Of a stretch of DNA of 64,000 nucleotides, positions 42,493-50,912 are shown piece after piece. Positions within the stretch are counted from its first letter, which is position 1, and each line of letters begins with the position of its first letter. The DNA lies in the NCBI GenBank assembly GCA_021811435.1, contig JAJZOR010000001.1, positions 78,541 through 142,540 on the forward strand, written 5' to 3'. A program made the position numbers and the translations under genes. Under the pieces are notes generated by a model that saw only the letters and a program-made list of their open reading frames with translations, did not search any database and was not told the origin of the DNA. The DNA is from Microcaldota archaeon (GTDB lineage Archaea; Micrarchaeota; Micrarchaeia; Micrarchaeales; Micrarchaeaceae).

Positions 42493-42818
42493 GTTTATGC
42501 CTTATCCAATTGCCGTTCTATGCATTCTTGATTATCAATTAAAATGGATACGTTGCGTTGGTGCACCGGCATTCATCCCACCTTTAAAGAAGGTAGGCTT
42601 TCTGCTCTGCATTCGGTAAGTCCATAATGTAACAGGTGTTGATGGCGGCGACGGCCGAGTTATGACGCCCAACACATGATGTTGCACTGGAGCTCGCCAT
42701 CCACAGCAAAACGCTAAAATGGGGTGCGGCTTTTTATATATTCTCGGATAAGCATATTGCTGGGATTGCAGATGAGCCGGATGCTTAGGCCCGTTTGAAA
42801 TCCACTCAAGTGTTTCGA
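42493..42818. other. Gap after the TnpB relic, with the promoter of the nuclease gene
   Basis: Most of this stretch is AT-rich and shows no supported gene; a 25-codon open frame overlapping the TnpB start is too short to judge. Near the end, GGCTTTTTATATATTCTC (42728-42745) is a good TATA element, placing a transcript start near 42765 and a leader of about 50 bases before the nuclease ATG at 42819. Confidence 0.45.
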
Positions 42819-44075
42819 ATGCAGTTGCATTTTCTTGGAGGGGCGCGCGAAGTCGGGCGCTCCGCCATACTCCTCAAGGACCACAGGTCCTTCATGCTGG
42901 ATTACGGCGTAAAGCTGGACCACAAGACTGAGTACCCTACAGGATTGCCCAACATAGACGCCTGCGTGATAAGCCATGCGCATCTCGACCACAGCGGCTT
43001 CCTGCCGGCCATATACAACGAGCAGTTCATCCCCACATTCGGCACAGCACCTACGCTGGAGCTCTCGAAGCTGCTGCTTGAGGACTCGATTAACATAGCC
43101 AAGAAGGAGCACATGCAGCCCAAGTTCCACAAGAGGCAGATACGTGCTCTCGAGAACAAGTTCGTAGGGCTTAACTACAACGCCACGCAGCACTTCGGCG
43201 ACTACGACATAACGCTACATGATGCGGGCCACATAGCCGGCAGCGCGATAACGCTGATCGAAAGGCAGAAGGCCAAGGAGAACCGGAGGATAGTTTACAC
43301 CGGTGACTTAAAGCTGCACGAGCAAATGCTGCATGGCGGCGCGGAGGTGGTAAAATCCGACGTGCTGATAATAGAGTCCACATACGCGACCAGGCACCAT
43401 CCGGACAGGGACGAACTCACAAGGAACTTCATAAACGAGATAAACAGCGTGCTGGAGAGCGGCGGCACCGCCCTGCTGCCCGTATTCGCTGTGGGCAGGA
43501 GCCAGGAGATACTCGCAGTGCTGCAGAAGCACGGGCTCGCCAGCTCCACTTACGTTGACGGTATGGCCAGGGCTGCGACCAAGATAGTCACCGGGCATCC
43601 GAAATTCGTAAGGAACCACAACCTGCTAAGCGGTGCGATAAAGGAGTCGATGTGGATAGAGGACATGAGCGCCAGGAAAGGGGCACTAGAGGGCCCTTCG
43701 ATAATACTTACCACCGCAGGTATGCTTAACGGTGGGCCGGTGCTGCACTACATAACCAAGCTGAACGAGAACTCCAGGATATTCCTTACGGGATATCAGG
43801 TCGAGGGCACCAACGGCAGGAGGCTCCTGGATGGCAAGAGCATATTCGTAGACGATATGGAGGTAAATATACGCACACCAGTAAGCTTTTATGATTTCTC
43901 AGCGCATGCAGGGATGAACGAACTTTACGAGTACGTCAACAGGAGCGCGCCGCAGACGGTCGTCTGCGTGCATGGCGACAAGGAGAACGCCGAGTCGTTC
44001 GCCGAAACGCTTAGGGGCGAGGGCTTCGACGCGTACGCGCCGGCAGTAGGAGACACAATAAAGCTTGGTGATTGA
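42819..44075 (+). CDS. Beta-CASP metallo-beta-lactamase ribonuclease (aCPSF2-type)
   Basis: A 418-residue RNA-cleaving enzyme of the archaeal CPSF family. It has the metallo-beta-lactamase motifs (SHAHLDHSG at residues 52-60, DAGHIAGS, YTGDLK) and the beta-CASP part (ESTYATR, LLPVFAVGRSQEIL, LTTAGMLNGGP, FSAHAG and VVCVHGD). Without N-terminal KH domains it matches aCPSF2 rather than the transcription-terminating aCPSF1. It likely matures or degrades RNA. The ATG at 42819 follows AGTGTTTCGA. UMP kinase follows without a gap. Confidence 0.93.
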   Translation: MQLHFLGGAREVGRSAILLKDHRSFMLDYGVKLDHKTEYPTGLPNIDACVISHAHLDHSGFLPAIYNEQFIPTFGTAPTLELSKLLLEDSINIAKKEHMQPKFHKRQIRALENKFVGLNYNATQHFGDYDITLHDAGHIAGSAITLIERQKAKENRRIVYTGDLKLHEQMLHGGAEVVKSDVLIIESTYATRHHPDRDELTRNFINEINSVLESGGTALLPVFAVGRSQEILAVLQKHGLASSTYVDGMARAATKIVTGHPKFVRNHNLLSGAIKESMWIEDMSARKGALEGPSIILTTAGMLNGGPVLHYITKLNENSRIFLTGYQVEGTNGRRLLDGKSIFVDDMEVNIRTPVSFYDFSAHAGMNELYEYVNRSAPQTVVCVHGDKENAESFAETLRGEGFDAYAPAVGDTIKLGD

Positions 44076-44741
44076 ATGGGCATAATCGTTATATCGCTTG
44101 GCGGAAGTGTGATAAGCCAGGAGGACAAGATCGATGTGGCGTTCCTGCGCAACTTCTCGAAGCTCATAAAGTCGGAGACGAAGGGCAGCAGGTTCATAAT
44201 AACGTGCGGCGGCGGCTACGTAAGCAAGCAGTACGTCAACGCCGTGGCGGAGTTCACCAAGTCCAATTACATCAAGGACCTCGTGGCGATAGCCACCACG
44301 AAGGCCAATGCGCTCCTCGTGCGCTCATCTTTCGGCGAGGACGCGGTAGTCGCGGATGGCGTAGGCGATGCTGCCGAATTGATAAAGCAGAACAGGATAG
44401 TGGTAATGGGCGGTATAGTTCCCGGCATAACCACGGATTCGGTGGCTGCGCTTTCTGCGGAGGCCGCTGACGCGAAGCTACTGATCAACGTGAGCAGGAT
44501 AGGCGGGATCTACGAGGAGCATCACAAGGGCAAGGTGCTGCCCAAGCTCACTTACGACACCCTGATAGAGTACGGGACGAAGCACGACCAGAGGGTGGCG
44601 AGGTCGAACTTCATATTCGACATAGTGGCATGCAAGCTGGCCAAGCGCGCCGGGATAAAGCTGCACTTCATAGGCACCAGCATGACGGACCTGAAAAAGG
44701 CGATAAGCGACACATCTCACAGCGGCACGATAGTTTCATGA
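44076..44741 (+). CDS. pyrH: Uridylate kinase, archaeal type
   Basis: Converts UMP to UDP. The 221-residue protein is an amino-acid-kinase fold enzyme, with IVISLGGSVISQ, ITCGGGYVSKQY and VVMGGIVPGITTDSVAA and the DAKLLINVSRIGG segment. It starts directly after the nuclease stop with GGTGATTGA before ATG, the clearest example of the local ribosome site. Together with cmk and tmk it covers the pyrimidine kinases. Confidence 0.93.
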   Translation: MGIIVISLGGSVISQEDKIDVAFLRNFSKLIKSETKGSRFIITCGGGYVSKQYVNAVAEFTKSNYIKDLVAIATTKANALLVRSSFGEDAVVADGVGDAAELIKQNRIVVMGGIVPGITTDSVAALSAEAADAKLLINVSRIGGIYEEHHKGKVLPKLTYDTLIEYGTKHDQRVARSNFIFDIVACKLAKRAGIKLHFIGTSMTDLKKAISDTSHSGTIVS

Positions 44742-44768
44742 CTTAAGTGGTTCGCTGCGCGGCGTCCA

Positions 44769-45716
44769 TCATACCATGTCCAATGCAGAGAACATGATCG
44801 GCATTACTATCGTGGCGTCGCCGTCTATAGTGGTGTACTTGGCCTTCTCCTTGATCTTGCCCCACGAAACCGCTTCGCTAAGCCTCGCGCCTGAAAGGCT
44901 GCCGTCGAATTGTGATGCCGTGGTTATGTACACTGCGTAGTCCAGACCGCCCTTGAACTGGTTCCACCATATCACGTGGTGCTTGCTTATGCCACCGCCG
45001 ACCATGAATGCGCCGGTCACCTTGTTGTCGAACGATATGTTGCTCAGGGCCAGTTCGTCCCTTATCAGGTTGAGCTTGAAATCATGGTTCTGCGAGAATA
45101 TCGTGAGTTGCGTCCCGAAAGCGCCATCCAGTATGCCCGGATTGAATATTGGCACCTTGTTAAGGTACGCCTGCCTTATTATCGAGCCGTTGTCTACCAT
45201 GCGCTTTCCGAACTCTGATATGAGCTCGCTGGCGCTGTACTCCTTCTTGTAGTCGCTCGAATTGTATATGTCGGTCATTATCCTAGTGAACTCGTCCTCG
45301 ACCTTAAGCCCGTACTCCTTGTTCTCTATGAACACGTTGCCCAGCCTGTAAACGCCCATCTTGTGAAGCCTCGCGTCATCTGCGTAGAAGCTGCCAAGGC
45401 TGTACTTGCCTCCGAAAGCCCTCGCCAGGTCATGGTCAAGCGTGCCTCCGGTCGTTATTATGGCGTCGAAATACTTCACTGCGCTCGCAAGGACGCCGCG
45501 CAGCCCGGTAGAGACTATGTCCGCCGGGAATGAAAGGAAATTGAACGAATCCCTGTCCGCAAGCATGCCCCTCGTTATGTCTATCCCTTCTATCATGTGC
45601 TGCGCAGAGAAGCCCCCAATGGAACCCATCGAGCTTATCAGCTCGGAGACGCGCATCCCCCTCTTCAGCTTTATGTCTTTTACGCCCCGCTTCAGCAGCT
45701 GCTTGTTCGCGACCAT
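44769..45716 (-). CDS. dys: Deoxyhypusine synthase
   Basis: Makes deoxyhypusine on translation factor aIF5A from spermidine and NAD. The 315-residue enzyme shows ITTGGTLDHDLARAF, the active-site Lys in GGGISKHHVIWW and the conserved FDGSLSGARLSEAVSWGK. ATG at 45716 follows GGTGTTCAA; a GTG three codons upstream is rejected. The gene is alone on the minus strand, 28 bases from the converging UMP kinase. Confidence 0.95.
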   Translation of the reverse strand: MVANKQLLKRGVKDIKLKRGMRVSELISSMGSIGGFSAQHMIEGIDITRGMLADRDSFNFLSFPADIVSTGLRGVLASAVKYFDAIITTGGTLDHDLARAFGGKYSLGSFYADDARLHKMGVYRLGNVFIENKEYGLKVEDEFTRIMTDIYNSSDYKKEYSASELISEFGKRMVDNGSIIRQAYLNKVPIFNPGILDGAFGTQLTIFSQNHDFKLNLIRDELALSNISFDNKVTGAFMVGGGISKHHVIWWNQFKGGLDYAVYITTASQFDGSLSGARLSEAVSWGKIKEKAKYTTIDGDATIVMPIMFSALDMV

Positions 45717-45742
45717 TTTGAACACCTAATAAAACCGCGCAG

Positions 45743-46603
45743 TCATGATATCACAACCCTTACCCCGCCAATCCTGGACGCGAGCCAGTTGTAGAGCAAC
45801 ATTAGCACATATCCGAATATGAACGCTATTACCGCGTCCAGTATGGGCGATACGACAATGTCAACGATGCCCATTATCATGCCGATGCCGCCTAATAAAA
45901 GGAAATGCGGCATATTGAAAAGCGCACCGACTAAACCGAATATCGCGTTGATCGCAGCTGCGATTTTGGCGTAGGACATCGGGTCTATTGTATTAAGCAC
46001 GCCTTTGCTGAGACCGAACTTTACGCCGCCCAACCTTGATGCCAGGAAGTTATACAGCACTGCATATATTAAACCGAGAGCGAACCCGCCTATAACGCTT
46101 GCTATAGGCAGTAGCAGTATCATCAGCACGCCAAACGCCTGCAGGGTGCCGACAGCTATCGTAAGGAAATTGGATAGCAACAGGGCTATCGACGATGCAA
46201 AAGCTATAATGAAAATTGCCAGCATTATGCCGGCGAACAAGCCGAATGCGCCATAAATCAGCGCGTTGATTTTCGCATAGGAAACCGGCTCTATGCCGGA
46301 CAGCGCATAGGGTTTGCCGCTGATATCTAACATTGCTCCTCCGATCCTATATGCTATTAAGTTGTACAGCGCGGCTGCGACATAGCATAGTATGAAGCCT
46401 GCAATCGCGCCGCACGTAGACGCGATGATAAGTAGCGCAATAAGAGTCACTGCGGAAAGGGCGTGGCCGCCGCGCAGTGCGACTGCAGCAACTACGATTA
46501 GCATGACGAGAATGACGTAAACGAAACATATCACAGCGGTTAATATTGCCCCTATCTTTGCCGCTGACATTGGGTCTATGCTTTTAAGTATCTTGGATTT
46601 CAT
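45743..46603 (-). CDS. Membrane protein built from three tandem repeats
   Basis: A 286-residue hydrophobic protein made of three units of about 90-95 residues. Each starts with I-D/E-P-M/V-S-x-AKI (SIDPMSAAKIGAI, GIEPVSYAKINAL, TIDPMSYAKIAAA), has two or three helices, and ends with LYN-x-x-A-x-R-x-GG (LYNLIAYRIGG, LYNFLASRLGG, LYNWLASRIGG). The start of the unit resembles DUF3566-like membrane proteins. The function is not known to me. Confidence 0.6.
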   Translation of the reverse strand: MKSKILKSIDPMSAAKIGAILTAVICFVYVILVMLIVVAAVALRGGHALSAVTLIALLIIASTCGAIAGFILCYVAAALYNLIAYRIGGAMLDISGKPYALSGIEPVSYAKINALIYGAFGLFAGIMLAIFIIAFASSIALLLSNFLTIAVGTLQAFGVLMILLLPIASVIGGFALGLIYAVLYNFLASRLGGVKFGLSKGVLNTIDPMSYAKIAAAINAIFGLVGALFNMPHFLLLGGIGMIMGIVDIVVSPILDAVIAFIFGYVLMLLYNWLASRIGGVRVVIS

Positions 46604-46640
46604 GATTATCTATCAGTATAGTAAATTAAAAACTTTATGT

Positions 46641-46709
46641 GGCGCCTTGCGGAAGGCGGGCAAGCGCCAAGCCTGCGCGGGCGAATCCTGTCATCAGCGC
46701 AAGGCACAG
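46641..46709. other. Structured element after the peroxiredoxin gene
   Basis: GCCTTGCG (46644-46651) pairs perfectly with CGCAAGGC (46698-46705). Between them lie two small hairpins, GGCG-GGCAAG-CGCC and GCC-TGCGC-GGGC, giving a three-way junction. On the minus strand it would lie in the 3' untranslated part of the peroxiredoxin mRNA; it may be an RNA-stabilising element, a terminator-like structure or a small RNA. No family was recognised. Confidence 0.35.
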
Positions 46710-46730
46710 CGATTGAATCCGGTGGATTGC

Positions 46731-47192
46731 TTACCCGAGCGCGGACTCGATTTCCTGGTACTTCGGCTCGACTTTGGGATCGTTCGAGACCCATTTGTAC
46801 TTGACAATGCCGTTATCGACTATGAATACAGACCGCTTTGCAGCAACATACCCCTTGAGCCCGGCGAAGTCGTTAAGCTCTATGCCGAAGGCCCTCACCG
46901 CATCCCTATTGTAGTCGCTGAGCAGGGTGAAGTTGAGCCCGTTCTTTTCCTTGAAGCCCTTTCCGGCGAATGGGCCGTCAACGCTTATGGCTATCACCCT
47001 TGCGTTAAGGGAGCCGAGCTTCGACAGGTCGTCCCTGAAGGTGCACATCTCCTTGGTGCAGACCGATGTGAATGCGCCCGGGAAGAATGCCAGCACCGTC
47101 TTCCCTTTCGCGACCGCATCGGCAAGCTTTACAGGCTTTAGTTCAGTGTCAACCAATGATACATCCGGTATCATTTCACCTACGTTAGGCAT
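46731..47192 (-). CDS. Peroxiredoxin
   Basis: A 153-residue thiol peroxidase. The peroxidatic Cys is Cys45 in FFPGAFTSVCTKE, the usual P-x-x-x-T/S-x-x-C site; a second Cys is at position 50. Its length and lack of a C-terminal Cys suggest a Prx5- or AhpE-like, single-domain enzyme that reduces peroxides in the cytosol. ATG at 47192 follows AGTGATTTCA; the GTG in the ribosome site itself is not used. Confidence 0.9.
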   Translation of the reverse strand: MPNVGEMIPDVSLVDTELKPVKLADAVAKGKTVLAFFPGAFTSVCTKEMCTFRDDLSKLGSLNARVIAISVDGPFAGKGFKEKNGLNFTLLSDYNRDAVRAFGIELNDFAGLKGYVAAKRSVFIVDNGIVKYKWVSNDPKVEPKYQEIESALG

Positions 47193-47280
47193 TGAAATCA
47201 CTCTAATGTATATGCTCCAATATTTATTATGCTTGTTGTCAGCCCGGCCATAGCGCTAAGATGGCTGGATTAGGTTGGAA

Positions 47281-47985
47281 TCAGAAATCACGCGGCAAAT
47301 CGCTCAGATTCCCATCGGCTTTGGCCTGCGCGGATCTGCTGTGCGGCATGGTCCATTCCCTGAATATCAGTATCGCTGCTGTCAGGACGATGGCTATTGC
47401 GCTGCCCATCTCGTGCAGGCGCGCGGATTCGTTATCTGTTATATAGAACGCGAAAAACATGCTGGCCAGTTGCCTGACCACCAATATCGTCAATGCGAAC
47501 GCAGCCGCTATGGTCACCGCATCTTTGATAGGGCTCTTTTTCCTTTCCATTAATTTTTTTGACCATAAAGCCAGGTCTATCATGATCACTATTATCAAGA
47601 ATAGCAGTATGCTGGCGCCGATTATCGATGTGCCGCTGGGCAGGTACCACTGCGACGGCGGGGCAGTAACATTTATTATATAGGAAACGGCATAGGTGGC
47701 CACCACGCTGGAAACGAATGCGATGAGCATTGGGACGCCCCTGTAAGTCGCCTTCATATAAAGCTCGGCTATCGCGACTATGAACAGCAGCACGACCACA
47801 TTTCCCCTGAAATTGCCTTCCACGAATACGTTGAACGGCGCCGTGAGCGTGGCGAATATGAGCTCTCCCCTCGTCGATGGGATTAGGGAGGTGAAAGAGG
47901 TGGAGACGCAAATCAGGAACAGGAGCACCAGAGTTATCCCGAACGGCGATTCGCTTAGGCTTACGGTTGTGCGTTCCTCCTCCAT
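47281..47985 (-). CDS. Multi-pass membrane protein, unknown function
   Basis: A 234-residue protein with about six hydrophobic helices and a polar C-terminal tail (HSRSAQAKADGNLSDLPRDF). The segment LPSGTSIIGASILLFLIIV recalls the GxS region of rhomboid proteases, but no active-site His or the usual N-terminal HxxxN loop was found, so I do not call it one. It is transcribed alone. Confidence 0.5.
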   Translation of the reverse strand: MEEERTTVSLSESPFGITLVLLFLICVSTSFTSLIPSTRGELIFATLTAPFNVFVEGNFRGNVVVLLFIVAIAELYMKATYRGVPMLIAFVSSVVATYAVSYIINVTAPPSQWYLPSGTSIIGASILLFLIIVIMIDLALWSKKLMERKKSPIKDAVTIAAAFALTILVVRQLASMFFAFYITDNESARLHEMGSAIAIVLTAAILIFREWTMPHSRSAQAKADGNLSDLPRDF

Positions 47986-48069
47986 ACAATAATCTCGCCT
48001 TTGCAGGTTTAAATGCTGCTTTTGAAAACGTGAGCCATGGGAATCCGTACGCCAGGCAAGCGCGAATGG

Positions 48070-48142
48070 TGCGGGTACCGGGATTTGAACCCGGGCTGCA
48101 AGCTTGGGAAGCTCGCGTCCTACCAGGCTAGACTACACCCGC
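48070..48142 (-). tRNA. tRNA-Gly (anticodon CCC)
   Basis: The minus strand folds into a full cloverleaf: acceptor GCGGGTG with TACCCGC, anticodon stem CGAGC/GCTTG around TTCCCAA (anticodon CCC), T arm CCGGG-TTCAAAT-CCCGG and discriminator A. No CCA and no intron are present. Confidence 0.92.
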
Positions 48143-48209
48143 ATTGCCACTGATTATTCGGCTGGCAACGCCTTTAATTGTTGCGCAAGCGCTGCGCGGT
48201 TTTAGGGGA

Positions 48210-48995
48210 TTAGCGTATGTATGTGGGCCGCGAATTGTCCCCCGCCTCGGAGCCGGGCGCGCCACCGAACCCAGTGGCGACCTGCTGCTCGAACGCATGC
48301 AGCGTGGCCGCCGCCTTGGTTATCTTCTCGTCGATGCTGGTCATGTCAACCTTCAGATCGAGCTTCTTTGCAAGGATGGTGAGCACAGCCTTGGCCGCTG
48401 ACGCGTCGACTTCAAGGAAGCTGGTCTCGCCCATAAGGCAGATGCCGTCCACTTCGCTCATCTTGGCGAAGGCGAGTATCAGGCCGGCAGAACCCCATAT
48501 AAGCCCCTTGGACTTGCCGAAGAGTATGTTGTAGTCCTTGAACTGCGATATGACAGCGGTCCTGGTCGTGTTGCCGAACACCCTGGGCTTGCTGACCACG
48601 CCCTCGCCTATGCTATAGCCGCCTATTGTGTATACGAACCTGCCGCGCAGCTCATTTGTGAAGAAATCGGTTATCCTGCTGTTGACCTCGTACTGGCCCT
48701 CTGGAGTCACGGCCTGGACGTCTCCCGTGAGCAGCACCATGTCGCTGCCTCCGGGCTTCTGCGCCTTCATGACATAGAACCTGTTGCTCACCAGCCTTAT
48801 GCCGCCGTCCTTCCGCATGACCACCTGGTGGGGGAAGTGCGGGGAGTACAGAGTGGCGAACCTCTTGGCTCCGAACTCCTTTATCAGGTGCCCGACCACC
48901 AGCTTGCCTACGCTGCCTATGCCTGGGAGTCCGACTATAAGTATCGGCTTGTTTAGCTTCACCTTCTTGTTTATCTTTATGACAGTTTCTTCCAT
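48210..48995 (-). CDS. PAC2-family proteasome assembly chaperone
   Basis: A 261-residue PAC2 protein, with PILIVGLPGIGSVGKLVV at the N-terminus, MVLLTGDVQAVTPEGQYEV and a central TIGGYSIG. Archaeal PAC2 proteins (PbaA/PbaB) aid proteasome assembly or form proteasome-capping chaperones. The C-terminus ends in a flexible tail. It directly follows aIF2alpha, as in many archaea, but the nop10 gene usually between them is missing. Confidence 0.88.
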   Translation of the reverse strand: MEETVIKINKKVKLNKPILIVGLPGIGSVGKLVVGHLIKEFGAKRFATLYSPHFPHQVVMRKDGGIRLVSNRFYVMKAQKPGGSDMVLLTGDVQAVTPEGQYEVNSRITDFFTNELRGRFVYTIGGYSIGEGVVSKPRVFGNTTRTAVISQFKDYNILFGKSKGLIWGSAGLILAFAKMSEVDGICLMGETSFLEVDASAAKAVLTILAKKLDLKVDMTSIDEKITKAAATLHAFEQQVATGFGGAPGSEAGDNSRPTYIR

Positions 48996-49017
48996 TACTA
49001 AGCACCAGGCGCTGCGT

Positions 49018-49827
49018 TCACAGGGCCTCCATCACGCTCTCCTTCTTCTTTGCCAGCTTCTCCTTCTCTATGGCGAACACGCCCTTCTTCAGGCGCGACT
49101 GTACTATCTCGGCGGCCTCCTTGACCTTTGATTCCGCCTGGTTGTAGTTCTCGCCCTGTGATATCAGCCTGTATTTCGGCGCGCTTATGTACCTGACGTC
49201 TATGCCCTTCTCCTTCACTGCCGACAGTATGCCCCTCAGCTCCTGCGCTCCGGTCCTTGTGTTGTAGGAGGAGAGCGTCATTATGTAGGAAACTATGAAC
49301 TTCTTCTCCGGCTTGTTGGCCTCGTATAGCTTCACCAGGGTGCTCCTGAGCTTCTTCGGCAGCGAGCTCTTCTGCGCAGCTTCGTCGTCGTCTATGACAC
49401 TGCGCATCATGTTGGTATAGCTGCTGAACTCGGAGAACACCTTGCCTTCCATCACCTCCTTCGTAGCCTGAAGCTTGCTGACCTTGACTGCCTGGGCGAA
49501 CAGTGCCTCCAGCCTCTTCTCGAGGTTGTAGCCGCCTATCTTCTCCTTCGCCTCCTTCGCCGTCACTTTCTTCAGGGACACGTCTATCGAGCCGCGCTCC
49601 CTATCGTAGTATACGACCTTGCAGACGACCTTCTGGCCCTCGTGTATGAACTCGTGGATGTTCTTTATCCAACCAGACGAGACCTCCCTTATAGGGAGGA
49701 AAACCTCCAGGTCGTTGTACTCCGGGAGCCTGCAGTACGCCCCGAACTGCGCTATCTTGGCTATGTTGGCTATTACCAGCTCGCCTATGCTCGGGATTCT
49801 TTTTGCCTCGGAAGGAATGTTGTTCAC
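49018..49827 (-). CDS. Translation initiation factor aIF2 subunit alpha
   Basis: A 269-residue subunit of the factor that brings initiator tRNA to the ribosome. It has the N-terminal S1 domain (GELVIANIAKIAQFGAYCRL, GQKVVCKVVYYDRERGSIDV), a helical middle and the C-terminal alpha-beta domain (APKYRLISQGENYNQAESKV). The frame opens at GTG 49827, which is part of GGTGA ending the L44e gene. ATT at 49818 lies six bases after GGTG and fits the usual N-terminal length, so it is an alternative start. Confidence 0.93.
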   Translation of the reverse strand: MNNIPSEAKRIPSIGELVIANIAKIAQFGAYCRLPEYNDLEVFLPIREVSSGWIKNIHEFIHEGQKVVCKVVYYDRERGSIDVSLKKVTAKEAKEKIGGYNLEKRLEALFAQAVKVSKLQATKEVMEGKVFSEFSSYTNMMRSVIDDDEAAQKSSLPKKLRSTLVKLYEANKPEKKFIVSYIMTLSSYNTRTGAQELRGILSAVKEKGIDVRYISAPKYRLISQGENYNQAESKVKEAAEIVQSRLKKGVFAIEKEKLAKKKESVMEAL

Positions 49828-50114
49828 CCTGTTTTAATCTCCAGCTTTTTCTTGGTCCTAGTGCCTAGCACGCGCTCGACTATGTAGCCGCACTCGGCAC
49901 ACTCTAACAGTGCCTTTTGGTGCTTGCCCGCCTTCTTGCTGGTGGCAGCGCCCTTGACCTTGCCTATGTACCCCTTGAGCTTCCTGGCGCGCCTCCTGTT
50001 GCCTATGTTGAGGCCGCTCTCCTGCTTCTTGGAGTATATCTTGACCTTGTGCACGGTGTGCTTGTTGCACTTCGGGCAGAATACACGTATCTCTTTCGAT
50101 ATCTTCATGTTCAT
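49824..50114 (-). CDS. rpl44e: Large-subunit ribosomal protein L44e
   Basis: A 96-residue ribosomal protein with a four-Cys zinc site (CPKC and CAEC) and the conserved basic core RRRARKLKGYIGKVKG. Its ATG (50114) overlaps the stop codon of the upstream gene (TGATG), so translation is probably coupled. In many archaea S27e follows L44e; here aIF2alpha overlaps its end instead. Confidence 0.92.
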   Translation of the reverse strand: MNMKISKEIRVFCPKCNKHTVHKVKIYSKKQESGLNIGNRRRARKLKGYIGKVKGAATSKKAGKHQKALLECAECGYIVERVLGTRTKKKLEIKTG

Positions 50115-50611
50115 CAGCTTATTTTCTTGCACAATGCATTGTTAATCAGGAAAGTAGCGTCGTCGTTGCTTTCGACCACGATGGTCTGCGCCTTCGACAG
50201 CGGACCAATCTTGTTGCCTGAAGGCAGCAGCATCTCAGGTATGTCGTACAGTGATTCGAGCATAGACTTCCTGCTCTCGCTTGAAAGGTAGGACGCGAAC
50301 TGGTTCGACTTGAAAGCTTCGGTTATCCTGCCGTAGAAGCCCACTTCCTCTTGGGGCAATGGCTGCGGCAGCTGCCTGCCGTACGCTATGTATATGAGTA
50401 TTTTCTGCTTGCGCCTTTCGTATAGATCGTTGGACAATTTTATCATGTTGCTCTTTACCTGCTCGTTTTCCTCCGTCTTCTCTTTTTCCAGCGTCCTTAT
50501 GATCCCGGCGATGTCGCTGAAGAATGTTCTCGGCACCATCTGTATCTCGTTGGACTGCTTCTCCTTCTGCAGTATCTGCCATAGAAGGTCGTAGGTTATG
50601 TTATCAGCCAT
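50114..50611 (-). CDS. Probable GINS subunit (Gins51/15 type)
   Basis: A 165-residue protein with a mostly helical N-terminal part (LLWQILQKEKQSNEIQMV, then RRKQKILIYIAYGRQ and EEVGFYGRITEAF) and a short C-terminal strand-rich part. This is the layout of archaeal GINS51-type replication factors, which hold the MCM helicase and Cdc45/GAN together. The position directly before L44e also fits; in archaea gins genes are often found with L44e. Sequence similarity is low, so the call rests on layout and context. Confidence 0.55.
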   Translation of the reverse strand: MADNITYDLLWQILQKEKQSNEIQMVPRTFFSDIAGIIRTLEKEKTEENEQVKSNMIKLSNDLYERRKQKILIYIAYGRQLPQPLPQEEVGFYGRITEAFKSNQFASYLSSESRKSMLESLYDIPEMLLPSGNKIGPLSKAQTIVVESNDDATFLINNALCKKIS

Positions 50612-50762
50612 AAGAGCCGCCGCGCGCCAACACCCCAGAGTTCCACTATTTTTCCTCGGAGTTCAGAATATTTGCCTATATTAAATTATAATATCTTTCT
50701 TTTATGTGCTATATATAATACAACAAGACGATTAGCGGAAGTGAGGGGTGGTAGAGCATGTA

Positions 50763-50837
50763 TAGCGAGGAATGGATTTGAACCATCGATCTCCGGGTTA
50801 TGAGCCCGGCGGGCACTCCAGACTACCCTACCTCGCT
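50763..50837 (-). tRNA. Initiator tRNA-Met (anticodon CAT)
   Basis: The minus strand folds as acceptor AGCGAGG/CCTCGCT, D stem GGGT/GCCC, anticodon stem CCGGG/CCCGG with loop CTCATAA and T arm GATGG-TTCAAAT-CCATT, discriminator A. The A1:U72 pair and three G-C pairs at the bottom of the anticodon stem are the marks of an archaeal initiator tRNA. The anticodon is the normal CAU, which bears on the unusual start codons seen in this window. Confidence 0.92.
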
Positions 50838-50912
50838 TTCTATAGCGTAATCTTACTCACTACACTATAAATAGTTTTGCCGTCGCTACAAATAAAGGCG
50901 TAAAAGACCCTG

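Noticed and set aside
47281..47985. Rhomboid protease, suggested by SGTSIIGAS
   Set aside because: No active-site His or typical N-terminal loop could be placed, so only a membrane protein of unknown function is called.
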